A DNA stretch of 64,000 nt from Eutreptiella sp. 'Long Island Sound 2002' (Eukaryota; Euglenozoa; Euglenophyceae; Eutreptiales; Eutreptiaceae): positions 41,060,090 through 41,124,089 of the forward strand of contig OZ038382.1 in NCBI GenBank assembly GCA_964036045.1, read 5' to 3'. The number at the start of each line of letters is the position of its first letter. Position 1 is the stretch's first letter. Below, in pieces: positions 1 through 9,558 of this stretch. Below the pieces are notes generated by a model. The model did not search any database and was not told where the DNA came from. It worked only from the letters and a program-made list of their open reading frames with translations. A program made the translations under genes and the position numbers.

Positions 1-483
1 GGGTGTGTGGTGGCAGTGGACCAGAGCGAAAACTTCAACGGGTAGGGCGAAAGGTGCCACTTTACGAAAGCACGCGTACAGCCTAGCCAACCACCACGCA
101 GCAACCTGAAAATCCAATAAATGTGGCGTAACAAAATGAAACTTTTTTGCAAAAATATGGAACATGCCCCTTCTAAATTTTCTTCTAATGCCTTCCCGGA
201 ACGCTGAAGGGGGAGCTGCAATAACTTGACAGAAAGTCCCGAATTCAATTTTGAGATATTGTGTCGGCAAGTATCACCACACTTCATTATGAAAGCACCT
301 GGCTCTCACACCAAGCCATACCATACCATGCCAAGCCAAGCCAGCCATGCCTTGGCTTGACGAGACGAGGCGAGCGAGCGCGCGCGCGCGGGGGTGGCGG
401 GGGGTGCAATGGCAGTGTGGGTGTGTGGTGGCAGTGGACCAGAGCGAAAACTTCAACGGGTAGGGCGAAAGGTGCCACTTTAC
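1..483. repeat. 418-bp satellite array, left segment
   Basis: This segment is the end of one 418-bp satellite monomer (1-404) plus the first 79 bp of the next (405-483), counting monomer position 1 as the T of the TGCAATGGCAG motif. It is the same sequence as the arrays at 11293-15469 and 19080-64000. It ends abruptly at monomer position 79 where the LTR of the large retrotransposon begins. The array presumably continues to the left of the window. Confidence 0.95.
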
Positions 484-884
484 TGAAAGTGCTGCCCTGG
501 GTCGTTGATGGTGCCGGAGGGCTCGGGGCCGGCAAGACCAGTGGGGCAGGCACGCGAGGAGTCTCTCTGAACGTTGTTATTGGGGGTAGAACCGGATACT
601 CGAACACCAACGGAGGCGAGAGCAGCAACAACAGAAGCAAGGTCCATGCTGATTGTGGTCCGGCAGAAAATCCCAGTCTATGAAGAAAATTGACGCGGAT
701 TATTCTAAATACATCTGAGTGTCCAAAACTATCTGAAAAGATTTAAATAAATCCGATTATGCAAAAAGGTTTGGCCGATCTGGCCCGCGAGCGCGCGTCA
801 GCGGCAAATGGCGATTCCAGCTAAATGATCGGAACGCGGCGGATTTACAGGGAATGGACCGCGGAATCAGATCCGGCATCTCAG

Positions 885-894
885 AAATATATAG
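885..894 (-). promoter_or_regulatory. TATA-like box in the 3' LTR
   Basis: Minus strand CTATATATTT, the LTR copy of the motif at 11149-11158. In this LTR it would drive outward transcription towards the satellite at positions below 484 if active. Evidence is motif only. Confidence 0.3.
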
Positions 895-1017
895 GTCTGA
901 TCCTGAGACTGAGCAGCGAGGCGGCGATTCCGCCGAAGCAAAGAAAATGACCAAAATGTAGCCAATCTGGGTTAGATCAGTGAAAATCTGGGCAGATGGG
1001 GGTTAGCCGCACTTACA

Positions 1018-1027
1018 CTCCCCCTCC
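1018..1027 (-). other. candidate polypurine tract
   Basis: On the minus strand this is GGAGGGGGAG immediately followed by TGTAAG, the usual arrangement of plus-strand primer and U3 start in Ty3/gypsy elements. The same purine run is also present at the outer end of the other LTR (11282-11291), so it sits inside the direct repeat rather than outside it. The sequence just upstream of the repeat (1029-1050) is not purine-rich, so no better candidate is visible. Confidence 0.5.
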
Positions 1028-1028
1028 A

Positions 1029-2682
1029 AAAACACACTGGGGTGTGTCGCTACGTCAACGAAGAACGTAGTGCGGGTAAGTCCCAGAAAAAAATAGAAAT
1101 GTAGCCTCGATTGGGCGAAATCTGCTTGATCTGACCTGATTTGGGCTGAATTGGCACTGAATCGGGATGGATGAACCTGAAATGAGACAGAATGAGAAGT
1201 GACGAACAGTCCTCCGTGCAGTAAAACATTAGGTTAAGGGCTAAAAAGCATGTAAACGTATCGAGGATCGATACCAAACCATGCACTGGTTGAGAATGAG
1301 GTAGATTATTGGTGGATTGAGTGGGGGAATCAAGAAATGGAGTGACATCTCAGCGCTCTGGCACAGTTTCGCTGTCGCGGGCACGCTACGGTGTCCTCAC
1401 CGAACTCTACATCGTGTTAATGCCGCTTTTCTCGTTCTGAAAAGTGCAGCATGTGCTTCAGATTTGGCGCATCTGGTGGATGATCACAAGATTCAGCAAG
1501 ATTGAGAATGAATTTGGGCAGAGATGAAGGAGATTAAACAAGCACAGAGTGGGAAAACAAATACAAGTGTAGTCTACAGACCCTAATTGCACAGAAAATC
1601 ATAAGCGTCAACGAAGTTAGGCAAAGCCGTCGACAGATCTTCGAGGAATGAGAGGAGATGACAAGGAAATCAACCTAAATTGTCCTATAATCAGCAAATT
1701 CCCTAAGATGAAGGTGAAATGAAGCGGAATGTCTAGAACTGAAACTACTAACACTTTTGTTTAGACTAGAGTTAATATATATTGTCGTTTATTCAGCTCA
1801 ATTGTGCTTTCCGGCACGTTGGTTCGCGAGCATCCAACAGATTCCATCAAAATGTGGATCATGTGATGATGCATCATGATGGGACATGATAGCCCTGGAT
1901 CCTTAGCGTGTAACGCGCCGAAGGTTCGCTGAAGGCGCTTTACTGACAGTATATAACTGAGAGACACCGAAGAGTCCTTTATTTACAGTGGCGGCGGTGT
2001 CAATCGACTTGGACAAGGCCAATCTTTCGAATGTGTCCCACAAGACACTTGGATTCACCATTTTCGACAGTTTCAGGTCGGATTGAGCTCACATTGGCGT
2101 GTGCCAAAAGTACAACGAAGCTTACGGACTTCAGAGGTTGCTGTTAGAAGTCCCTAGAGCTCCTATCTGAAGGTTGTCTGAACAATTGACGTCTGGGTTT
2201 CGTGTTTTGGTTCCACTGTTGCACAGAATGATGGACAAACCTGAGAAATTCAAGGCAAATTTAAGGATCCTGGATCTGAATCTGGACTTTGGCGTCAGCA
2301 TCACAGCAAATGAAGGTAAGATCTGAGTTCCTGGCGTCGCATCTGGTGCAGCCAGTACTACAGGGGGTGCCTGTAGGGGTGAATGTCGCTGGCCAGCGTT
2401 TTGATTATGTACATTTGCTTCCATCTGCACGAGTAGCCAAATTCCAAAGATGCACAGACCAACAGAGACAAGATTACCCCGAATCTGCCTGAATTAAGCC
2501 TGAGTTTGGTTTTTTCTAAACACGGCAGCACACTCCGTGGCTTTCGGCTTTCGACTTTAGATACGCTACCGAACGGAGACCGCAGAAAAGTTGATTGACG
2601 TCAAATTATCAAACATTTGCAGTTCTCCACATCATTTCGAAATCAGGAAGAATGAACAGTGGATTGAGCAGAATGTGGTTTT
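1029..2682 (-). other. long non-coding 3' region of the Ty3/gypsy element
   Basis: There are 1,654 bp between the pol stop and the 3' LTR. The longest open frames on either strand are under 100 codons and show no recognisable motif; no env-like frame, tRNA or tandem repeat is apparent. The sequence is AT-richer than pol and contains scattered GAATGAG-like purine runs. It may be a long 3' untranslated region, packaging signals or a decayed third ORF; the sequence does not decide. Confidence 0.6.
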
Positions 2683-5600
2683 TTACGAGGCTGAATTCGG
2701 CCAAGCACGAATACATGTGACCACCAACCTGTCTGGTCGGGCCCTCGTACGGCTTGGGCGCTGCAAATCAGCGGCCGAACTCGAAGCTTGGTCCTCATTT
2801 GGCTCCTGGGCTGGCCTGACCACAGGAGGGGGGATCGACGGATCAGCCCTGGAATGTGACGAATGAGGGCCGTAAAAGGCTGGATCTCGATTCACCACAG
2901 GTCTTTTGCCGTCGCTCTCCACTTGTCTGTCTGGTTTCGACAAACAGTCTGTCAGGAGTACGCCAATTTCGGGGTGCTTCTTCAGGAAGTCGATGAACCC
3001 CTTGGTGTACCCATGGACAAAAGAATGGGCTGGTTCCCAGTTGTTGTGACTGGAATCAAAGCCCCTCCACTCACACAGAAATTCCCATTCGCCCTTGGCG
3101 TCACGTCTTGCTTCAACAATCCTCTTGAGTTCGTACTTCCCCACTTCGATGACCCGATCGGACAAAGTTTTCGAAGTCCAAAAAAGGGGTTTAACCCGAT
3201 CCTTGGGGGAGGGGATCTCTCTCTTGAGGCGATCGCCCGAAACGTCAATTTCCCTGCTGACATCCACACGAATCCTCCACCTGTTCTCACCAAGACGCGC
3301 TGTAACAGCGAATGGCCCCTCCCACAAGGGAAGAAGCTTGTCATCTCCGTCCAGGGTGGTTTCGGATTTTCGAAGCCAAACTCCATCATCGACTTCAAAA
3401 TTGTGGGGGTTTTTTCGGCCTTGATTCTGGACCCAAAGCCAGTCAGCTTGATGCTTCTCGATTAATCTCGAGACAGTTTTATCTGCTCGTTGGACGTCGT
3501 CCAAAAACAACGAAGCATCTTTACAGGGGCGAGGACTATTCAACGGCATGTTCCACCAATACTTCTTTCGTCCAAAGACAATTTCATTTGGAGAAAGGCC
3601 ATGATACAAAGGCGTGTTGTGGTAACGGCGAAGCATGGCGAAAAGAATCTCAAGCCAATGGAAATCCTTTTCACTCGCGAGCTCCTTACGAAGCATATTT
3701 ATAAGTGAGCGGCCGGCTCTTTCGCCAGGCAGCGCTCGATGCGAGTGGATTTCACATCGGAGGTGGTGGATTCCAAGGCGAGCACATAATTCCTTCCACC
3801 ATTCGGAGGTGTACTCTTTGCCTGAATCCGTCACCACCTCGGATGGGACGTCCCAACCTCCCATCCAGGTCTGCGCGCACCATTTGGCGGCAGCCTTGCC
3901 AGTCATCGACTCAATGTTGCAAGGCAACACTTGAATGTAGCCGGAATGACGGCACTGAATGAGGAGCACACCATTGACTTTTTTATTAGTCCAATGGCAC
4001 TCTTCGTCATCGAGTTCACCGAGATAGAAGAAATCACTGTTAACTCTGTTAAAGAGGCGCTCCGGAATAGGATGAGGCCTCAGATGGCCGTGCTTCTTCG
4101 CGCTGGGGGGCGTCGAGACAGCACATTGGGCACATCCGGCGGCTACTTTCATGCAGTGAGTATATAGCCGTGAGCCAAACAACCTATGTTTAATCATCGA
4201 CCACAGTCGACGGCCATGTGCGTGGGGGGACTCCCATTTGTGCCACCAGTTTAACACTCGGGGGGCCAGGGCGTCTGGTACGCACAATTTACCTTCCATC
4301 CACAGCTTCCCCCCATCCAACGAGTACTCAGAAAAAGTCCCATCCTTGTGAGCATCTTTGGATTTGAGATTTCCAAAGACCTCTTTAAACATGGGATCCT
4401 GCAGATAATCGGACGTCCAGTCACGGATGATCAGGGAACCTTTAGGCAGGGGTGGAGTTTTGGCCGGATCTCGACGCTTAATTCCCTGGATCAACCGAAA
4501 TCGACTTACTCGTCGGGTGTAGTCAAACCGTTTCACACTCCCTGAGGAGGGATCGGTAACTTTCTCCACGACTTTCAGTGTTTTGGTGCAGATCTCATGA
4601 GCATGCGCCGGATCTGAGATGGCCGTGATGTCATGGCACGGTAATGCGTGCTGTTTAACAGCGCATTGCATGCATGCACGTCGAATGAGTTTCTTTTCTT
4701 CTTGATCCCATTCGATTATTACATGGCGGTCCTGCTCCGTACCATGGATGTTGGTACTTTGCAGCCCCTCTGAAGCGGGGTAAGCCCATCGGCTCAGAGC
4801 ATCCGCTACCGTGTTATGTTTTCCAGGCAAATACGACACATGGAGGTCAAACAGAGAGAGAAATTCGTGCCATCTGGCCCGTCGACCAGCTGGGCTCGCG
4901 ACAGTATCAATGTGTTCGGTGGCCCAATACTCCAGAGATCGATGATCCGTCAGGACCTCGACTCGGTTGGTGCCAACCCACGATTGGTACTTTTTTAAAG
5001 CACAGATTATGGCGTAGGTTTCTTGCTCACGCGGCGACCATTGCATTTGGCGTGGGGCTAGCTTCCGAGACCAAAATGCAAGAGGGTAATGATCGCCGGT
5101 GGCTACATCAACCTGTTCAAGAACAGCTCCGATCGCGTATTTAGAAGCGTCGGTTCTTGTGTAGAAGGGTCGGTCGAATTGCGGCACATGCAACGTGGCG
5201 ACTTCCAAGAGGGCCGCCTTCAAGTGATGGAAGGCCTCCTCGCACTCGTCAGTCCACTTGACACGAACCTTTGAACCTGCCTTGCCCGCATCTCTCCCTA
5301 CCTTCAATAATTCAGTGAGGGGGGCAGCAAATTTGGCATAATTGGGCACAAAAGTGTGGTAAAAATTGCAACAACCCAGGAATCCTCTCAACTCCGTGAT
5401 CGTCTCAGGGCGCTTCCACTTCTGAATAGCGACGAGCTTCCCTGGACTGGGTCGTCGGGTGCCATTCTCAAGGAGAGAACCACAAAATTCGACTGATTTT
5501 AAAAAAAATTTTCCCTTCTTTGGCCCACAAATCAGCTGATTGGCATCAAGAATGTCCAAAACTTGGTTCAGCTGCTTCTCATGTAGGGCCACCAGCTCGG

Positions 5601-7875
5601 CTTCGGTCAGTCCCTCCCCCTCCGTCGCGATGATTATGTCATCTATGTACACACTCACGAAGGCACGAAGCTCAGGATGAGCTGAAAAAAGCACATCCTC
5701 CATCATTCTTTGAAAAAACGAAGGGGCGTTCTTCAGGCCCATGGGCATGACCGTCCACTGGACTGGGCCACATGGCGTGCACATACAAGTGAGAGGTCGG
5801 CTGTCCTTCCTCAACGGCATTTGGTGAAAGCCGTGACGGAGATCCAGCACAGAAAACAAACGACTTCTTGCCCTCTTGGCGATTTCCTCCTCAATGAGGG
5901 GCAGGGGGTGCGAATCCGCCTTGGTTTCGGCGTTGAGATTGCGAAAATCAACAACCATTCGCCAACCATCAATAGTGTTCTGGTCTGCAGGCGGCGGCTT
6001 CCGGACTGTGAAGGGTGCACAGCACCATTCGCTGGTCATACAACCCTCAAGCCAACCAAATTCCCTGAGATTTCTCTCGATGATTTTTCTGAGGATCTCA
6101 TGTTTGTGTCCATGGTTCTCATAAGGGCGCTGTTTCTTCGCCTTGTAACCTTCACGAAGCTCGATGAAGGCTTCACCGAACTGTCCACGGACAGGGGGGT
6201 CTTTGATCAACTTCCCCGAAAGGGTTGTGTCCTTCCGTTCCTCAAAAATCTTTTCTCTTGCCTTGGAACACAATTCAGTGTCCACCTGATCGCCAGGAAT
6301 TACTGTCGAAAAAACGTTGGCGACTTCTTCGGCTTTGGCGGGAAGAATCTTCTTACGGATGTCCCTAAACAGGTCCGTATCAACTGCCTCTTGAAGATAG
6401 GTGGGTCGAGTGTCGACATTCCAGAGATTATCATCGTGATCCAGCTCCTCGAAAGGATCTATGAAAGCTTCCACAGGGGGTTTTTCATAAAAAACTCTGA
6501 ATTTGCGGCGCGATTTGAAATTTTTCTTCGCCCGTGCACTGAAGATTCTTTTCGATGTCGATCGTATTGGGGAAGAGGGAGACGAGGCGGATCCATTTGA
6601 CGTTGGATCACCTTGGGTATCTGACGGACAAAAATCAGAAAAAATAGATTCATCATCAGTACCACGCTCGACCTCAGATTCAGACCCAACACAAGAATCA
6701 GTACCAGAATCAGCAGAATTAGAGTCAGAAAGCTTTCCATCCACCAGGAATGCAAGCGAACTCCAGGACCGCTGTGGCAGGGGACCTGTGTCGTCCCTGG
6801 CATACAGCTTAATCTTCCTGGGAAGTTCGATGTAATCTACACAAATGTCTTGTAATTCCTGAAACCAAGGCTTGTCGTCCCACAAGGGCACAACTAAAAT
6901 CGCCTGGGTTTTATCTTGCTTGATTTTGTGGATGACCTGCTGGATTAAGTGAAACGGAGGATTAATCCATAACTTCTTGTCCCATTTATGGGTCCAAGCG
7001 TCGCTAAAATGCTTGTCAAAGCGCTTGTTCTTGCGGTTAGCAAAGGCATCATACTGTGGCCAAAAGGAATGGTGTTCATGAAAATATTCACAAATTGCAT
7101 CGCGCCATTTGTCGACAACTCTGTAGGATGAAGAGTGCCAGCGCGAAGGGCGTCGTGGCTGGGAGTCCCTACGAAGACATTCTAACTCTCGGGAGTAATC
7201 AGCACTCCCATTCACCTCTGCAATGGTGACATCTTCGCCAAATTTTGATGTAACCTTTTGCTTCAAAAATTCTTCTGCACTTTTAAACCCTGCATGCAAA
7301 AAACGAAATTCAGGACGCTCCAAGGGACCTGACTCCAGCAAAAAACAACGCCGATGATCTACGGGCGCTACCCTGTTCTTGCGGAGCCAAGGATGGCCCA
7401 AGTAAAGGTCATACTTTATGTCGGCACGATAGAAGTAGTCATCCTTAAGGACAACTTCTTCCACATTTTGCTCTTCCCAAAGGTCTTGAGCGACCAAATG
7501 AGTTGATATATAACAACCGCGTTGCCCACCTGCGAGAGAATGTCCAGAAACTCCCTCGAGGGTAACAGGATGAGGCGACTCAAACACGCAGTCGTCGGGT
7601 AAGAAAGAATTGGATTGGAGATTTACCTCTGATCCATTGTCACACAAACAAGTGGCGAGGTGGAAATTTCCCTTGCAATCAGAGACCCACAGCTTTGTGA
7701 CAAACTGACGAGCCCTGTGCTTGGACTGTACACCAACCTCGTCCACTACAACAGAAGGATCCGCTGCCGGATCCAGGGGAGAGGAGACAAGCGACCCTAC
7801 ATCAAGTAATGGTCGATCTGGAATCTGGGGATCATGCCTGAAATCGCCTGGGGAGGGGCGATTTTCGTGGCTCCC
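2683..7875 (-). CDS. pol: Pol: protease, Dam-like domain, RT, RNase H, integrase, chromodomain
   Basis: The frame is open from the codon after the Gag TAG (7876-7878) to TAA at 2683-2685. It has no early ATG; the first near-cognate start is GTG at 7746, so expression probably comes from readthrough as Gag-Pol. Residues counted from 7746 (1,687 aa): aspartic protease with DNG at 36-38 in place of the usual DTG/DSG; Dam-like methyltransferase region about 210-335 with NPPF at 262-265; acidic Ser-rich linker about 338-395; RT about 545-760 with YIDD at 700-703; RNase H about 860-985 (D866, E909, D934, D982); integrase zinc module with H1169/H1175 and C1205/C1208, and core D1238, D1307, E1342; GPF module at 1477-1479; chromodomain about 1536-1590; then a Pro/Ser-rich tail of roughly 95 aa. 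Every expected pol domain is present and no frameshift is seen. The chromodomain probably guides integration to heterochromatin, which fits the satellite location. Confidence 0.93.
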   Translation of the reverse strand, partial: GSHENRPSPGDFRHDPQIPDRPLLDVGSLVSSPLDPAADPSVVVDEVGVQSKHRARQFVTKLWVSDCKGNFHLATCLCDNGSEVNLQSNSFLPDDCVFESPHPVTLEGVSGHSLAGGQRGCYISTHLVAQDLWEEQNVEEVVLKDDYFYRADIKYDLYLGHPWLRKNRVAPVDHRRCFLLESGPLERPEFRFLHAGFKSAEEFLKQKVTSKFGEDVTIAEVNGSADYSRELECLRRDSQPRRPSRWHSSSYRVVDKWRDAICEYFHEHHSFWPQYDAFANRKNKRFDKHFSDAWTHKWDKKLWINPPFHLIQQVIHKIKQDKTQAILVVPLWDDKPWFQELQDICVDYIELPRKIKLYARDDTGPLPQRSWSSLAFLVDGKLSDSNSADSGTDSCVGSESEVERGTDDESIFSDFCPSDTQGDPTSNGSASSPSSPIRSTSKRIFSARAKKNFKSRRKFRVFYEKPPVEAFIDPFEELDHDDNLWNVDTRPTYLQEAVDTDLFRDIRKKILPAKAEEVANVFSTVIPGDQVDTELCSKAREKIFEERKDTTLSGKLIKDPPVRGQFGEAFIELREGYKAKKQRPYENHGHKHEILRKIIERNLREFGWLEGCMTSEWCCAPFTVRKPPPADQNTIDGWRMVVDFRNLNAETKADSHPLPLIEEEIAKRARSRLFSVLDLRHGFHQMPLRKDSRPLTCMCTPCGPVQWTVMPMGLKNAPSFFQRMMEDVLFSAHPELRAFVSVYIDDIIIATEGEGLTEAELVALHEKQLNQVLDILDANQLICGPKKGKFFLKSVEFCGSLLENGTRRPSPGKLVAIQKWKRPETITELRGFLGCCNFYHTFVPNYAKFAAPLTELLKVGRDAGKAGSKVRVKWTDECEEAFHHLKAALLEVATLHVPQFDRPFYTRTDASKYAIGAVLEQVDVATGDHYPLAFWSRKLAPRQMQWSPREQETYAIICALKKYQSWVGTNRVEVLTDHRSLEYWATEHIDTVASPAGRRARWHEFLSLFDLHVSYLPGKHNTVADALSRWAYPASEGLQSTNIHGTEQDRHVIIEWDQEEKKLIRRACMQCAVKQHALPCHDITAISDPAHAHEICTKTLKVVEKVTDPSSGSVKRFDYTRRVSRFRLIQGIKRRDPAKTPPLPKGSLIIRDWTSDYLQDPMFKEVFGNLKSKDAHKDGTFSEYSLDGGKLWMEGKLCVPDALAPRVLNWWHKWESPHAHGRRLWSMIKHRLFGSRLYTHCMKVAAGCAQCAVSTPPSAKKHGHLRPHPIPERLFNRVNSDFFYLGELDDEECHWTNKKVNGVLLIQCRHSGYIQVLPCNIESMTGKAAAKWCAQTWMGGWDVPSEVVTDSGKEYTSEWWKELCARLGIHHLRCEIHSHRALPGERAGRSLINMLRKELASEKDFHWLEILFAMLRRYHNTPLYHGLSPNEIVFGRKKYWWNMPLNSPRPCKDASLFLDDVQRADKTVSRLIEKHQADWLWVQNQGRKNPHNFEVDDGVWLRKSETTLDGDDKLLPLWEGPFAVTARLGENRWRIRVDVSREIDVSGDRLKREIPSPKDRVKPLFWTSKTLSDRVIEVGKYELKRIVEARRDAKGEWEFLCEWRGFDSSHNNWEPAHSFVHGYTKGFIDFLKKHPEIGVLLTDCLSKPDRQVESDGKRPVVNRDPAFYGPHSSHSRADPSIPPPVVRPAQEPNEDQASSSAADLQRPSRTRARPDRLVVTCIRAWPNSAS

Positions 7876-7878
7876 CTA
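7876..7878 (-). other. in-frame TAG between Gag and Pol
   Basis: Minus-strand context GCC TAG GGG AGC CAC. Gag before it and Pol after it are in the same frame, with no other stop from here to 2685. The arrangement matches the Gag-UAG-Pol readthrough layout known from gammaretroviruses, where a purine follows the UAG. A nonsense mutation in a single Gag-Pol frame, or removal by splicing, would look the same from one copy. Confidence 0.7.
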
Positions 7879-9555
7879 GGCGTTTTGACCTCCAGTGGAT
7901 GCGTTAACATTGTGAACACACCCGGATTCGTCGACCCACTCTTCTTGGAACGGATCATCTGCTGGATTCAAGGCATTTTCAACGTAATCTCGATCCGCAT
8001 CGGACACCTGATCTGCACCTGAGACCTGATCCACACGATGGTTGCCCTTTCCACGTCCACGGCCACGGCCGCTGGATGATGGACCACCATCGTCGCCACG
8101 CCCTCTGCCCTTACCAGAGAAAGGGGTTCCTGAAGGATTTCCCTTACCTTTACCCTGTGATCCTGGAGCATTTCCCTTGTTTGTACCGGATTGAGGGGTT
8201 TGGCCTGGATTTCGATTTCCGCCTCCGGCGTTGCCATTAGGATTTGTCTGGCCGTTCGGCTGCCCACCGGAGCCGGATGGAGTCCGATTTCCTTTGCCTT
8301 GGGACCCGCCAGGGCCTCCAGTATTTTTGTTTCCACCGGAGGGGGTCGGATTCCCTTTTCCAGTCTTCCCACCATGCACCTGTCTGTCATTCCTGTCTGA
8401 ATTCTGCGGATTACTGATATTTTCACCAATCACCTTGTGATCGTAAGGAGACCATCGGTGATTACCAGTAGAATGCGACTTAGCTCGGTTCGTAGAACCT
8501 AAAAGAAGGCAGATGCTACAGTGATCCTGAACATTCCGGGTGTCATTCACCTTTTTGTTGCCCTTTTGGGCCCCATTTTGGGTGTTTTGCTGGGTATTCT
8601 TGTTTCCCCCAAGACCCTCATGGAAATTTTGATTGGCGGCGTCGGCGAGCCGCTCAACCTCTTCCCACAATTCCTTCGGGGTGAACGAAAACACCCAGTT
8701 CCTGGCCTTCAGGCGATTGCCATGGTAGCTTACTCCCCTGTTGAGGACTTGGACAAACAAGTCCGAATCCTCGTGTTCATTAAACTTGATTTTCCACGCG
8801 TTTTCAGTGAATTTCACCTTGGTAAACGACGTGGGGGAGCACTTTTGAAGTGCCTCCCTGACCGTAAACCTGTTGGCCGAGGCATCAAAGCCATCGACCT
8901 CCGCCCACCAGGTCTTGACCTTTTCTTCGGACTGTTTGTTCCGAAGGGTGGCGGCGGTTTCTGAGGGGATCTTGTCAAAAATCAGACTTTTCAGCTCGGC
9001 ACTAGAAAATTTTTCGCCTGAATGTTCAGATTCTTCCACTAGATTCCAGAAGCGCTGTCTTTTGTCTTGCACTTCGTGCAGGATTAATCGAGAGAATGAA
9101 GGAAAATTCTTCAACATCTGGTGGTAATGGTCCTCTGGCAGCCGGGATCCACGTACCTCCAACTGTTCCCACACCTCATCAAAGGTAAGAGGGGAACTTG
9201 AATCCTCACGATCACTCCAGGTCCTGAGCCAAGTATTGGCCGGCGCTCCCTCAAGGCAGTCCAAGAGGGCCATCAGGAACTGATCATCCTGGAGTTTTTG
9301 AGTCTTAACCCACAGTTTAAATTCCCGTTGGAACTGAGGCCAACGTCTGGGGTTTCCATTATACTTCGGTTGCTTGGCAACCTGACGAAGTCGCAATGAA
9401 GTGGGATTAAGAAGCGAATCCAGCCCAACACCGGCCGAAATGGCAGACACCTTGGCGGCATCATTCGCCACACCAGCTCCGGCGAGGGTCTGGGCGAGCA
9501 ACAGTTGGGCTATTGCATTGGATTCAGCAGCAGGAGGGGCAGTACGGGAGGCAGT
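7876..9555 (-). CDS. gag: Gag core and nucleocapsid region
   Basis: The frame is open from the codon after TGA 9556-9558 down to TAG 7876-7878. It lacks an ATG near its beginning (the codon at 9501 is TTG), so it is most simply the continuation of the frame that starts at 10911. Counted from 9501 (541 aa): residues about 45-180 have the Ty3/gypsy Gag pattern, with KYNGNPRRWPQF and a FLMALLDCLEGAPANTWL helix; residues 328-348 hold a Cys/His cluster C-x2-C-x11-H-x4-H, unlike the standard C-x2-C-x4-H-x4-C knuckle; residues about 375-490 are Gly/Asn/Gln-rich, ending in RGRGRG-type basic repeats likely to bind RNA. It should form the capsid and nucleocapsid of the cytoplasmic particle. Assignment to Gag is strong from pattern and position; the exact protein start is uncertain. 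Confidence 0.85.
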   Translation of the reverse strand, partial: TASRTAPPAAESNAIAQLLLAQTLAGAGVANDAAKVSAISAGVGLDSLLNPTSLRLRQVAKQPKYNGNPRRWPQFQREFKLWVKTQKLQDDQFLMALLDCLEGAPANTWLRTWSDREDSSSPLTFDEVWEQLEVRGSRLPEDHYHQMLKNFPSFSRLILHEVQDKRQRFWNLVEESEHSGEKFSSAELKSLIFDKIPSETAATLRNKQSEEKVKTWWAEVDGFDASANRFTVREALQKCSPTSFTKVKFTENAWKIKFNEHEDSDLFVQVLNRGVSYHGNRLKARNWVFSFTPKELWEEVERLADAANQNFHEGLGGNKNTQQNTQNGAQKGNKKVNDTRNVQDHCSICLLLGSTNRAKSHSTGNHRWSPYDHKVIGENISNPQNSDRNDRQVHGGKTGKGNPTPSGGNKNTGGPGGSQGKGNRTPSGSGGQPNGQTNPNGNAGGGNRNPGQTPQSGTNKGNAPGSQGKGKGNPSGTPFSGKGRGRGDDGGPSSSGRGRGRGKGNHRVDQVSGADQVSDADRDYVENALNPADDPFQEEWVDESGCVHNVNASTGGQNA

Positions 9556-9558
9556 TCA
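9556..9558 (-). other. in-frame TGA between N-terminal region and Gag core
   Basis: Minus-strand context AAG TGA ACT. The reading frame is open on both sides (10911-9559 and 9555-7879). A single C-to-T change from CGA would create it, so a recent nonsense mutation is plausible. Its position between a Ser/Thr-rich linker and the Gag core also allows programmed readthrough. Confidence 0.65.

Larger units (their letters stand above)
484..1028 (-). repeat. 3' LTR of the Ty3/gypsy element
   Basis: This is the downstream LTR in element orientation, 545 bp, nearly identical to 10748-11292. Read on the minus strand it begins TGGAGGGGGAG and ends GCACTTTCA, so it has TG...CA termini. Six substitutions separate the two LTRs by eye (about 1%), which suggests a fairly recent insertion. 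The start is ambiguous: GGAGGGGGAG looks like a polypurine tract, and a conventional LTR start TGTAAG lies 11 bp further in. Confidence 0.93.

Noticed and set aside
409-483. A 75-bp target-site duplication made by the large element
   Set aside because: Ty3/gypsy integrases make 4-6 bp duplications. In a tandem satellite the overlap is more simply a register shift from recombination.
5710-6600. 296-codon plus-strand frame and a 200-codon frame at 2863-3465
   Set aside because: Both lie opposite pol, which has intact domain motifs over the same interval; they are antisense shadows.
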